Source of the DNA: Affinirhizobium lemnae
GTDB taxonomy: Bacteria; Pseudomonadota; Alphaproteobacteria; Rhizobiales; Rhizobiaceae
Length of the DNA stretch: 64,000 bases
Direction: 5' to 3'
Assembly: GCF_022968395.1 (NCBI RefSeq)
Contig: NZ_JALJQZ010000020.1
Span: 1-64,000 of the forward strand
Shown: piece by piece, positions 1-8,661 of the stretch
Layout of the letters: each line of letters opens with the position of its first letter
Position numbering within the stretch: position 1 is the first letter of the stretch
Position numbers and translations under genes: made by a program
The notes under the pieces: model-generated
The model's input: the letters and a program-made list of their open reading frames with translations, nothing else
Told to the model about the DNA's origin: nothing
The model's database searches: none

Positions 1-1
1 C

Positions 2-52
2 AACTTCATGGGATTCGTCAAACTCGCAGCCATCGCCATCTGGCTCAAATAG
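2..52 (+). pseudogene. C-terminal end of an IS5-like transposase (cut by window edge)
   Basis: The first 16 codons read NFMGFVKLAAIAIWLK and then stop. This matches the usual C-terminus of IS5-family DDE transposases (a GF-hK-hA-h-hWL pattern). The rest of the gene lies left of the window, so intact and broken copies cannot be told apart. The element's end should lie shortly downstream, before the 3' end of dabA, but I could not fix the terminal inverted repeat. The identification rests on a short motif only. Confidence 0.5.
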
Positions 53-209
53 CTAAATCGTCACTACCGCCTAGTTAAACAGGGGTTTGATATGACGATC
101 TCGAAGGAAGACCGCCATATCAAGACTGTCACATGAGGTCACAGCCTGGTTGATTATTCGAAGGTCTGCGATACGGACTGCCAAATGCCATTATCGGCAA
201 GCCGACACC
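53..209. other. Spacer between IS5-like end and dabA
   Basis: No gene is visible here. The stretch should contain the right end of the IS5-like element and any target duplication. I see no convincing terminator hairpin after dabA. Confidence 0.4.
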
Positions 210-2615
210 TCAACCGACTCGCCTGTGTTCCGAATGAAAACCGACCTGTACCGAAACCCAGATCCCGCCATTATCATAGCGCCATTCAAGCTGACCCTGA
301 TCGTTTAAGACGAGGAGAGAAAGCCAGCCATTGTCGAAAAGCGCGCGGACTTGCGGATGACGCCGCAGGATGTCGGAAATCGCTTCCTTTGGCGCCTCGA
401 CGGCAACCGTCAGCCGCAGTGGCTCGTGCACAAAGCCTTCCCCATCATGCACGGACTGCCAGGGAAGGCCGGCACGAAGGTTGCCGCCATTGCCCTCGAA
501 GACCCCTATGCCGCCTGCAACATTGTGTAGCAACTTGTTCCCGGCTCCAAACAGCGAGGCTGCAACCGAGGAACCGAAATACTGGAGGCTGATCCAACTT
601 GCCACCACGACCGGGGCTGTGAGGATGAGCTCAAGCACCTTGAAGCCTTCGTCCCTGCTCCAGACGTAATCATGCAGGAAAGCCTGCCCCTCCAGCGATC
701 GCCCAGCCGTGCGCGCCCGGGGGGCGGCAATGAAGGCGCGGCACCCGGCCAGCCCGAGTTCGGGCCGAACTTCGGACCAGTTCTTCGCGCGTGCCATGAC
801 GTTGTCAGCGGTTGCTTGTGGAAGACGCCGCGCCCGCTCTGCCCGCGTCAGCTGTCCTGCCTGGCGCAACCACTGCCGGATCCGTACCAGATCCTCGGCA
901 CGGATATCGTGACCCAGATCCTCTTCAAACAGCGTGACGCTATCGGTGGTCGTATCATGCAGGCCACCGATGAAGACCGTGTCGGCCGGGATGACGATGC
1001 CCTTTTCGACGAGCTTCCGGCGAACCTCTGCGTTATTCAGGAGATCGGCCAGAAGGCGCGCATTGACATCCCCCGCATAACCGCCGCAGGCGCCGCAGTG
1101 AAGCGCACTGGCATAGGGATTATTGACCACATTGGCGCCGTGGCCGGAAATCAGTACATAGCGTGCGAAGCCTTCGGTCAAAGACATGGCCTTCAGGATT
1201 GTTTCGGCAAATACTGTGCGTGTATCTAGATCCAGATCCCCAGCGAAACGAGGCTTTGCCCTATCCGGCCCTTTGCTCTTGCCGTAGCCCAGACCATCCC
1301 GCAGAAGCTTGCCGGCATAGACCGGCCCCATGGCTTCGACAAAGGCGAAAGATGAGACGGCTGCAAGCTTGAAACGGCCCCAGGCACGCACAGCGCGCGC
1401 CGCGAAACGGGCCTGCCGATCAGAATCTTCATCGTGATCAACGGCGCTGCAACTGAAGACGGAAGGCTTTAGCAGAACTGGCAGGCGGTGCTCAGACACA
1501 TCAGATGCAAAACCCTTGTGACTTGCGCCAAGCCCAAAGAAGCCGGCAAAGCCTAGGGTGCGGATTGCGGGATCAGTGCTTTCAAGCGAACGGCGAAAGA
1601 CCTCTGAGCGCACATCGATGCAGAAGGCCGCCTGAAGCATAGGCCGACGTTCTGCAATCTTCACGTCCGAAGGTGCGGCAAGCGTGGCAGCAAGCCGCCG
1701 TTGCGCGGCCCGCTCTGCGGCCAGCTGCAGGATGCCATCGATCACGGTCTCCGGTTCAACCGAAACCGGCTCGGCATGTGTACGGCGGATCCGTTGCCAT
1801 TGCCCTTCAATGGCTGCCTTGTGGCGTGCATAAAGCGCCTCTTCGAAAACGAGCCGGATCGCCAGCAGTTCGAGCGCTGTCGTATCCGTGCGACCTTCTA
1901 CCTCCGCCTTGAAGTGGATGTGACGGGCATATTGCGCCCAGCCACCGAGTGTCAGCAGCAGTTGATGGAAATAGGTTCCCGGATCAGGACCAAGGCCGAG
2001 GGAGACCGCTGCGCGCTCGATTGCACCTTGAGGCGTTTCCGGCGTTTCATCGACATGGATGCTGAAGCCCTTAAGGCCAAGGATCTCCGGCGTCAGGTCA
2101 TGGGTCGCAAAGGCGCGCCAGGCGGCATAGAGACCATTGCGCCTCGAAGCGGCCCACAACGCCTGACCCTGATCGAAGAAACCGGCGGCAAAAGCACCGA
2201 TTCGCTCTGCTACCAGACCCGGCCAATCTTTACCTGTAGCCTGCGCGGCAAGATCGGCAATAGTGGGTAGCGATGCGACAGCTAAAGGTTCCGTTGTCAG
2301 TGCTAGCTTCAGCGCTGCCAGATCGAGACCATTGGCGGTGGCATTCGATTGTAGAGCTGCCGCGAGATCTTCATCCGTTATCTCTCCCTTGCTTACCTTA
2401 TTGGCATAATGCGCGCGCGGCAGCGCAAGCCGCACTCCGCCAATTCGCGCAAGACGCGCAGAGGTCTGTTCGAAGGTCTCGCTGATCTGGCCGAGGAAAG
2501 GATTGACAGCAACGGTTGCCGTCAGGGGCCAGGCCGGAGGGATGGCGCGAACAGCCTGATCTGCCGCCTTTGCAAGCGCTTCACCGTGCAGCGTGTCGAT
2601 TGTCGTTTCGGTCAT
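210..2615 (-). CDS. dabA: DabA, zinc-binding subunit of a dissolved inorganic carbon transporter (DUF2309/YbcC family)
   Basis: An 801-residue protein of the DabA family, which works with the membrane protein DabB to hydrate CO2 vectorially in the cytoplasm and so accumulate bicarbonate. The carbonic-anhydrase-like zinc ligands are visible: Cys332 and Asp334 in FCIDVRSE, His492 in LISGHGAN and Cys507 in LHCGACGG. The 15-residue spacing between the last two ligands matches the characterised Halothiobacillus protein. I start at the ATG at 2615, not the longer frame at 2699, because AAGGA lies just upstream and family similarity begins there. It sits 4 bases after dabB, so the two are surely co-transcribed. 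No carbonic anhydrase or RuBisCO gene is nearby, so the role here is probably CO2 supply for carboxylases rather than autotrophy, which is inference. Confidence 0.9.
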   Translation of the reverse strand: MTETTIDTLHGEALAKAADQAVRAIPPAWPLTATVAVNPFLGQISETFEQTSARLARIGGVRLALPRAHYANKVSKGEITDEDLAAALQSNATANGLDLAALKLALTTEPLAVASLPTIADLAAQATGKDWPGLVAERIGAFAAGFFDQGQALWAASRRNGLYAAWRAFATHDLTPEILGLKGFSIHVDETPETPQGAIERAAVSLGLGPDPGTYFHQLLLTLGGWAQYARHIHFKAEVEGRTDTTALELLAIRLVFEEALYARHKAAIEGQWQRIRRTHAEPVSVEPETVIDGILQLAAERAAQRRLAATLAAPSDVKIAERRPMLQAAFCIDVRSEVFRRSLESTDPAIRTLGFAGFFGLGASHKGFASDVSEHRLPVLLKPSVFSCSAVDHDEDSDRQARFAARAVRAWGRFKLAAVSSFAFVEAMGPVYAGKLLRDGLGYGKSKGPDRAKPRFAGDLDLDTRTVFAETILKAMSLTEGFARYVLISGHGANVVNNPYASALHCGACGGYAGDVNARLLADLLNNAEVRRKLVEKGIVIPADTVFIGGLHDTTTDSVTLFEEDLGHDIRAEDLVRIRQWLRQAGQLTRAERARRLPQATADNVMARAKNWSEVRPELGLAGCRAFIAAPRARTAGRSLEGQAFLHDYVWSRDEGFKVLELILTAPVVVASWISLQYFGSSVAASLFGAGNKLLHNVAGGIGVFEGNGGNLRAGLPWQSVHDGEGFVHEPLRLTVAVEAPKEAISDILRRHPQVRALFDNGWLSLLVLNDQGQLEWRYDNGGIWVSVQVGFHSEHRRVG

Positions 2616-2619
2616 CGGT

Positions 2620-4203
2620 TCATTCCTTGATGGCAGCAGGCGTTGCGGAAACGGAGCGGGAAAGGGTCCAGCCACCGAGCAGGCGATCGAAAATGGCATT
2701 CACATAGAGGCCGTTGGCGAGGTGCACACGCAGACCCGCCGCTGCCGGATGATAGGCCCAGAGCGGAAACAGCGACTGGGCGACGGCCACCACGCCGAAG
2801 GTAACGACGGCGAGCAGCATCAGGGTCCATTCAAGCGGACCAGGTTGCGGCGTTGCAGGTAGCGTGCCATGCATCATCTGGTCAGATATGCGCTGAAGAG
2901 CGAAATACGCGGTGGCGGCAGACATGGAATAGAGCGAGGTGCGCCAGGTAAGCGCCCAGGGGGCAGCATCTGCCAGACCCTGTGCGATGAGATAGGCAAC
3001 CCCGAAGATGAGGATTGCGCCCAGCGCCAGCGCCTGAGGCGGCTTGTCGGCAAAACCGAAGAGCACGCCAATGACTGCGTAGATGGCAAGCGCAAGCAGA
3101 AAGGCGCGGCCCACCGCTTTGGTGTTCGGAATAGCCACCGGCCCCGGCCGACGGATGGAGGCTACCGTTTCGACCGCCGAGCCGGAGCCCAGGAAAGCGT
3201 GGGCCTTGTAGAGCGAGTGGGCCACAATGTGCAGGAGGGCGATCGGGAAGAGTGCCAGGCCACATTGCAGGATCATGAAGCCCATCTGTGCCACCGTGGA
3301 CCAAGCAAGCGATGTCTTGACCGCCGACTGGGTGAGCATCACCAGACTGCCGAAGAGCGCCGTGAAGCCACCCACCATGACCAGAACTGCCAGCACGATT
3401 GGCGCCTGCAGCATGACATCCGCAAACCGGATCAGCAGGAAACCACCCGCGTTGACGACGCCCGCATGCAGGAGAGCGGAGACGGGCGTGGGCGTTTCCA
3501 TCACTTCCGTCAGCCAGCCATGCGTGGGGAATTGGGCGGATTTCAGCAACGCCGCGATGGCAATGAGTGTGGCGCCAGCCAGTGTCAGTGGCAGTCCTTC
3601 GCCAGCCCTTGCGGCAGCGAGGATGGTAGCAATGTCACCGGTCTTGAAGGAAATGGCGAGCAGGACAACGGCACCGACCAGTGCTACATCGCCAATCCGC
3701 GAAACAATGAACTTCTTGCGCGCCGCGCGACGGGCCGCGATGCGATCCGGATAGAAAAGCAGAAGTTGGTGTAGCAGCAGGCTCGTTCCGACCCAGCCAA
3801 GGACCAGCTGCAAGAGCGTGCCGGACTGCACAAGCAAAAGCACCGCCGCGAGCGTGGCTGTCATCCAGCCAGTGAACGGCCCTTGTCTTTCCTCTCCGTC
3901 GAGAAAGGTGCCGGCATAGCGCAGCACCACCCAGCCGATGAAGGAGACCAATAGCAGCATGACCAGGCTGACGAGATCAAGCCGGCTTGCTAGCGCAACA
4001 TAGCCGTAACCGACAGCTGGACTTGTTCCCGGACCATAAGCGAAGAGCGCGACGCCAGACAGCACCGCAACCAGAATGGCGGCGAGAGCAGCAAGTTCGG
4101 CAACGCGAATGGCACCGCGTGGGCGAAGGCCGGGGGAGCGGAAGGCATACCAGGAGGCACCGGCCAAAAGAAGAGGTGCAAGAAGCGGCAGAGCATGGAT
4201 CAT
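2620..4203 (-). CDS. dabB: DabB, proton-conducting membrane subunit (NuoL/MrpA-like)
   Basis: A 527-residue, very hydrophobic protein of the proton-conducting antiporter family related to NADH dehydrogenase subunit 5. Around a dozen membrane segments are evident, and the central part has the family signature with conserved charged residues within helices (LLKSAQFPTHGWL, HAGVVNAGGFLL). DabB anchors DabA at the inner membrane and couples CO2 hydration to ion flow. The ATG at 4203 has GGAG about 8 bases upstream. It is the first gene of the dabB-dabA operon and diverges from a LysR regulator across 124 bases. This gene order and neighbour are typical of DAB operons. Confidence 0.88.
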   Translation of the reverse strand: MIHALPLLAPLLLAGASWYAFRSPGLRPRGAIRVAELAALAAILVAVLSGVALFAYGPGTSPAVGYGYVALASRLDLVSLVMLLLVSFIGWVVLRYAGTFLDGEERQGPFTGWMTATLAAVLLLVQSGTLLQLVLGWVGTSLLLHQLLLFYPDRIAARRAARKKFIVSRIGDVALVGAVVLLAISFKTGDIATILAAARAGEGLPLTLAGATLIAIAALLKSAQFPTHGWLTEVMETPTPVSALLHAGVVNAGGFLLIRFADVMLQAPIVLAVLVMVGGFTALFGSLVMLTQSAVKTSLAWSTVAQMGFMILQCGLALFPIALLHIVAHSLYKAHAFLGSGSAVETVASIRRPGPVAIPNTKAVGRAFLLALAIYAVIGVLFGFADKPPQALALGAILIFGVAYLIAQGLADAAPWALTWRTSLYSMSAATAYFALQRISDQMMHGTLPATPQPGPLEWTLMLLAVVTFGVVAVAQSLFPLWAYHPAAAGLRVHLANGLYVNAIFDRLLGGWTLSRSVSATPAAIKE

Positions 4204-4309
4204 GGAATTTCTCCGATCTTGGCCCGCTGTCTGGGAGGGTACAGGGGCACTTCACGGAGGTGTTATCAGGTAGATGATCTCAATAAAAATACATTGTTTC
4301 TTCGATATC

Positions 4310-4326
4310 GTTCTATAAAATAGAAC
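4310..4326. promoter_or_regulatory. Perfect inverted repeat in front of the LysR gene, candidate operator
   Basis: GTTCTAT-AAA-ATAGAAC is a perfect 7+3+7 inverted repeat lying between dabB and the lysR gene and ending one base before the lysR ATG. It occupies the place where a ribosome-binding site would be expected. LysR-type proteins often repress their own gene by binding such a dyad. Binding by this regulator is inferred. Confidence 0.5.
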
Positions 4327-4327
4327 C

Positions 4328-5203
4328 ATGTCTGATTTGAATTATCATCATCTCCGCTATTTTCGCGCTGTCGCCCATGACGGTAACCTGACCCGCACGG
4401 CGCAACGCCTGAATGTCTCTCAGTCGGCATTATCAATACAGATCCGGCAGTTGGAGGAACGGCTGGGGCATGCTCTGTTCGAGCGGCGCGGGCGCCAGCT
4501 CTATCTCACCGAGGCGGGCCGCATCGCGCTCGATCGTGCCGATACCATCTTCGCTGCCGGCGAGGAACTGATAGAAACGTTGAAGGAATCGGGCAGAAAT
4601 CGCCGCGTCATCCGCATCGGTGCGCTGGCGACGCTTTCCCGCAACTTCCAGATCGAATTCCTTCGCCCAATCCTTGGGCGCACGGATGTCGATATGATCC
4701 TGCGCTCGGGAAGCACCGCAGAACTCTTGCGCGGGCTGGAGACGCTGAACCTTGACATCGTGCTTCTGAACCAGGCGCCCATGGCTGATTCTGTGACACC
4801 CTTCATTGCGCAGCATGTCTATCAACAGCGAATTGGCCTTATCGGAAAACCCACCTATGGACAGCCAGGTGCACGCTTGGCGGATCTGCTGGAAACACAT
4901 CCCGTCATCCTGCCGACGCTGGAAAGCGGCGTCCGCGCACAGTTCGAAGCGCTTGTTGCACGGCTGGGTATTACGCCGCAAATCGCCGCCGAAGTGGACG
5001 ATATGGCAATGATGCGACTTCTGGCACGCGAGGGAGCCGGTCTCGCCGTGCTTCCCCCTATTGTCGTCAAGGGCGAGCTTGAGGCTGGCACACTCTTTGA
5101 ATTCGACGCGCTGCCAGGAATGGTGGAGTCCTTCTATGCGGTAACCATCAAACGGCGCTTCCCTAATCCGCTCATCCAGCCGCTGCTCAGCATTTCGCTT
5201 TGA
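4328..5203 (+). CDS. LysR-family regulator of the dab operon
   Basis: A 291-residue LysR-type regulator. The N-terminal winged helix-turn-helix is clear (LNYHHLRYFRAVAHDGNLTRTAQRL, then NVSQSALSIQIRQLEERLG, about residues 4-60), followed by a LysR substrate-binding domain. The segment LNYHHLRYFRAVAH resembles regulators found beside inorganic-carbon and CbbR-type genes. It is divergent from dabB, so it very probably controls dabBA, possibly in response to CO2 or a carbon metabolite. The start is the only sensible ATG, yet there is no Shine-Dalgarno sequence. An inverted repeat occupies that position instead, suggesting a leaderless or weakly translated message. Confidence 0.85.
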   Translation: MSDLNYHHLRYFRAVAHDGNLTRTAQRLNVSQSALSIQIRQLEERLGHALFERRGRQLYLTEAGRIALDRADTIFAAGEELIETLKESGRNRRVIRIGALATLSRNFQIEFLRPILGRTDVDMILRSGSTAELLRGLETLNLDIVLLNQAPMADSVTPFIAQHVYQQRIGLIGKPTYGQPGARLADLLETHPVILPTLESGVRAQFEALVARLGITPQIAAEVDDMAMMRLLAREGAGLAVLPPIVVKGELEAGTLFEFDALPGMVESFYAVTIKRRFPNPLIQPLLSISL

Positions 5204-5341
5204 ACCTTGCAGAAGGCGTCGTTTCTCGCAGCTCTGCTCTGTCCCCGGTGTTTGATGGGGAGAGGCCGTGACCAATCTACCTCTTCCTTGCGCCAGAAAA
5301 GACCATAGGTCCTGATCAGTCGCCTTGAACTGTCTTCCATC

Positions 5342-8290
5342 CTAAACCCCAAACACCTTCAATACCTCGTCCCCGAAGTGGTTAATCACCTTCACTGCGA
5401 TCCGCCCCGTGCTTGGCCGTGGGAACGGTCGTGACGTATCCGAATAGAGTGTTTCCCAGGCATCCGGGTCGATCTCGGCCTTCAGCGCTGTCTTCAGTGA
5501 TTTGTAGGGGTCGTTCGCGCCGAGGAAATAAGCGTGGCGGACGAAGAAGCTTTCTTCGTCGTAGTCAGTATCGAGGAACCAGGTGGCGATGCCTTTCACG
5601 TCGTCGGAGCGAATTTCGCCGGTGGAGGGATCGAAGACGTCGACGCCGTGGACCTTGACCTTGATCTCGCCGCCGGTCGCATCGAGGATTTCCACGTCTG
5701 GTTCGCCGAAGACGACGAAGAGGTTGCCCTTGCCGGTGTTCTTCAGGTCCTCGGCCATGTGCAGGTCGGGGTTCATGCGGGCTTTCAGAATGGCGAGCGG
5801 GCCGAGGCGATTGAGGTCGGTCGCCTGGGCATCGAAGTTGAAGGCGCAGGCGATCAGCACGTCGAAACGGGCATCCGATGCCTCGCGGGCAGCAGCGGTG
5901 ATCTGGCTACGGGTTAGCGTGCCGAATTCCGGGCCGATGAGGATTGCAGCGCGTTTTTCCACCGCGCCGCCATCGGCATAGCGGGCTTCGGCGGCGATGT
6001 ATTTGCCCGGCCAGGGGGTGATGGCGCTGAAATGGATGGTGTCGCGCTTCTCCTGTTGGTGAACGCCAGCGGTGCGTAAGTGCGAAAGCACCATCTCGCC
6101 GAAATCCGCCTCCGGCATGTTGGCAGGTGTCGAGGCGCGGGAGGTGATCGCGCCCATCGCCGCCAGTTCGCCGCCGAGCGTATCGTCGCGGGCGGCGATG
6201 ACACGATGCGGAGAGAGACTTTCGACCGTGAAGGGGCCGGCGACGCGCACTTTCGTCTTGTCCTCATAGGGGCGGTCATAGAGCAGTTCGACATCGGCGG
6301 CGCGGGCAATCGAGGCGTCAATCTCCTTCTGGCGCGCAATGCGGCCCTCCCACCAGTCGGCGTGCAGTTTTCGCGCTGTTTCGGTCACCAGATGCACCTT
6401 GCCCTGTCCGTCTTTGCTGTCGAGCCAAGCGCCGAGGTCTCGAGGGATTTCCCATTCCTCGAATGTGGTAGAAAGGGCATTGTTGAGTTGCTTTTGCAGC
6501 GGCTCAAGAACCACTTGCCATTTGTCCCAGATTACATCGATCTCGGCATTGTTGGCGATGACCTCAAGCATAATGTGTGGCGCGCGCTCGTAGACAAAAC
6601 CTTGTCGAATGTCGCCACTCGTAGGTCTATCGGTAGAAACCTTGCCTGATAGCTCCTGTTCCTTGATACGGCCTTCCTTGCTGTCAGCTAACAGATAATA
6701 CGGGTAGCGGCCGCTCATCAGTCGAGTCCGGGCCAATGCCAGCGCCACACGGGAAGTGTCGATGGTAATCCAGCGACGCCCCCACTCTTCTGCGACCATT
6801 GCAGTCGTGCCGGAGCCGCAAGTAGGGTCTAGTACCAAATCACCCGGGTCGGAGCTCATCAGAATACAGCGCTTGATTGCTTCAGTTGAGGTTTGCACCA
6901 CATAGACTTTCGGATCGGTTCGCGACTGGATGCCTCCAATATCTGACCACATGTTCGTGTAGGAAGAATAGCCGAAGTCGGATAGCTTCCTCACATACCG
7001 TATTCCATTCCCCATCGGGGCTAATCGGGAAGCTTGATCCACCCTGACCATGCCCCTTGGATGAGACTTCCAGTGTAGCCCTTTAGGTGACGGATGTGTT
7101 TTCCCTCGATAGACAAATGAGTCGTCTTTTGTCGGGTCATCTGCAGACGTTGCATCGCCCAGGTCGATGTACTCGTCTGGATCAATCATCATGCCGAGCA
7201 CATTTGAGTACGTGGACGCAGGTCGGTACTTTGTTGCCCCGATTTCGCCCGGTGCCTTCGGAAAACCTAGTTTCCGGAATTTTGTGTGGGCGGATGCTCT
7301 TGCATACCATATGATGTAATCGCAGACATTTGCAAGAACATCAGACGTGTTCCCAGTTGTCTTATTGTACGAAATGATGGAAACGAAATTATCCTCACCA
7401 AAAACCTCATCCATGACCGCCCGAACGCGATGCACATTCTCATCGCCGATCTGCACAAAGATCGAGCCGCTTTCGGTCAGTAGTTCCCGCGCCACCATCA
7501 GCCGGTCGCGCAGATAGGTGAGGTAGGAGTGGATGCCGTCCTTCCAGGTGTCTCGAAAAGCCTTCACCTGTTCCGGCTCGCGCGAAACGTCCTCCTTCTT
7601 GCCGTCCTTCACGTCCCGGCTCATGGTCGAGACCTGCCAGTTCGAATTGAACTTGATGCCATAGGGCGGGTCGAAATAGATGCACTGCACGCGCCCACGC
7701 ATTTCCTCGCGCTCGGCCAGGCTTGCCATAACCTGAAGGCTATCGCCGAGGATCATGCGGTTCTGCCAGTGTTTTGTGTGCTGATAGAATTCGGCGCGCG
7801 CTTCCGGATCGGCAATGCCGTTGAAATCGGCAAACAGATCAGGCGCATCGGTGTTTTGCTGGCGCGTGCTGGTGGTGCGGCGCTTCAGGTCGTCGATGAT
7901 GGCCTTGGGATGCACCTTTTCCTGAATATAGAGCGGCGGCGCATTGACCACGAGGTCCGACCAATCCTGCCGGTCCTTGCCGCGCCAGACCAGCTGGGCA
8001 TCGCCGATCTCGATCTCGCCGGTCTCTGCCAGCTTCTTCATCTGCGTCGGCGTGATCTTGATCTTCACTCCGTTCCAGATGATCTGCGGATCACGGTCCA
8101 TATCACGGTCGCGCACCTCGCCGTCCGCCAGCGGCCGATCCCGCGGCACCCGCATCTCGCGCGCCGCCTCGCCCAGCATTTCCTCCTGCTGCTCGTAAAG
8201 CGACGCCATTTCGGCCGTCGGATTGTTCAGCCGCACCGCCTTGTCATGGGTGAGCGTGGATACGTCTTTTTCGCGCGGGGTCTTGGCCAT
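5342..8290 (-). CDS. Type III-like DNA adenine methyltransferase (Mod), unusually long
   Basis: A 982-residue methyltransferase. The catalytic motif DPPY is at residues 207-210 (IYFDPPYGIKF) and the S-adenosylmethionine motif DPTCGSGT follows at about residue 490. This order, with target recognition between the two, defines the beta class used by type III Mod proteins. Those are usually about 650 residues, so some 470 residues after the methyltransferase are extra and of unknown role. The gene lies 2 bases after the small unknown gene and closes an operon that begins with res. The central recognition part (about 6900-7440) is clearly poorer in GC than both ends. It should methylate the host DNA at the site recognised by the system; the target is unknown. 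Confidence 0.85.
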   Translation of the reverse strand: MAKTPREKDVSTLTHDKAVRLNNPTAEMASLYEQQEEMLGEAAREMRVPRDRPLADGEVRDRDMDRDPQIIWNGVKIKITPTQMKKLAETGEIEIGDAQLVWRGKDRQDWSDLVVNAPPLYIQEKVHPKAIIDDLKRRTTSTRQQNTDAPDLFADFNGIADPEARAEFYQHTKHWQNRMILGDSLQVMASLAEREEMRGRVQCIYFDPPYGIKFNSNWQVSTMSRDVKDGKKEDVSREPEQVKAFRDTWKDGIHSYLTYLRDRLMVARELLTESGSIFVQIGDENVHRVRAVMDEVFGEDNFVSIISYNKTTGNTSDVLANVCDYIIWYARASAHTKFRKLGFPKAPGEIGATKYRPASTYSNVLGMMIDPDEYIDLGDATSADDPTKDDSFVYRGKTHPSPKGLHWKSHPRGMVRVDQASRLAPMGNGIRYVRKLSDFGYSSYTNMWSDIGGIQSRTDPKVYVVQTSTEAIKRCILMSSDPGDLVLDPTCGSGTTAMVAEEWGRRWITIDTSRVALALARTRLMSGRYPYYLLADSKEGRIKEQELSGKVSTDRPTSGDIRQGFVYERAPHIMLEVIANNAEIDVIWDKWQVVLEPLQKQLNNALSTTFEEWEIPRDLGAWLDSKDGQGKVHLVTETARKLHADWWEGRIARQKEIDASIARAADVELLYDRPYEDKTKVRVAGPFTVESLSPHRVIAARDDTLGGELAAMGAITSRASTPANMPEADFGEMVLSHLRTAGVHQQEKRDTIHFSAITPWPGKYIAAEARYADGGAVEKRAAILIGPEFGTLTRSQITAAAREASDARFDVLIACAFNFDAQATDLNRLGPLAILKARMNPDLHMAEDLKNTGKGNLFVVFGEPDVEILDATGGEIKVKVHGVDVFDPSTGEIRSDDVKGIATWFLDTDYDEESFFVRHAYFLGANDPYKSLKTALKAEIDPDAWETLYSDTSRPFPRPSTGRIAVKVINHFGDEVLKVFGV

Positions 8291-8292
8291 TA

Positions 8293-8661
8293 CTATTCTT
8301 CAAAAAAGCTTGCAGTATCGATTTCGACGCGGGTGATCGCGACGGTCTTCCTGTTTTTGTCGACTGTGAAAAAAATGCGAGCTGGGAAACTGTCGCGAAG
8401 GGTCAGCGGATCGCCGGGCTCGTCGTAGACCAGTTCCGCATGTACCCGTCCAGGTGCTATGTTTTCGCCATCTTCAACGACAGCAGAATCCCCGTAAGCT
8501 TCCATGCCCTCGAAACGAGTGCCGGAAGACAGTTCGTCCAGGGGAGCCCAATCCGTCGTCTCCGCAAGAGGATAGTCTCTGGCAGCTTGCGCAAGCTTCT
8601 CTGGTAGTTCTTCGAACCAGACATCTTGTTCCGCTGATTGTATGCTGATTGCAGCTTTCAT
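8293..8661 (-). CDS. Small protein of unknown function inside the restriction operon
   Basis: I recognise no family. The protein is about 122 residues, acidic, has no membrane segment, and its C-terminal half looks like beta strands (PARIFFTVDKNRKTVAITRVEID). I prefer the ATG at 8661 because it forms an ATGA overlap with the stop of the FRG gene; a longer form from 8691 is possible. Only 2 bases separate its stop from the mod start. Such tight packing argues for a job linked to the FRG protein or the methyltransferase, for instance as an antitoxin-like or regulatory partner, but this is inference. Confidence 0.65.
   Translation of the reverse strand: MKAAISIQSAEQDVWFEELPEKLAQAARDYPLAETTDWAPLDELSSGTRFEGMEAYGDSAVVEDGENIAPGRVHAELVYDEPGDPLTLRDSFPARIFFTVDKNRKTVAITRVEIDTASFFEE

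Noticed and set aside
2869..3774. Open frame of 301 codons antisense to dabB
   Set aside because: The translation is a low-quality mix of Gly, Arg, Gln and His with no domain, while dabB on the other strand is clearly coding.
5240..5262. CCCC/GGGG inverted repeat after the LysR gene considered as a terminator
   Set aside because: The stem is only about 5 bp and no T run follows on either strand.
4433..5275. Open frame of 280 codons antisense to the LysR gene
   Set aside because: It is a shadow of a well-recognised LysR regulator, has no family features and no ribosome site.
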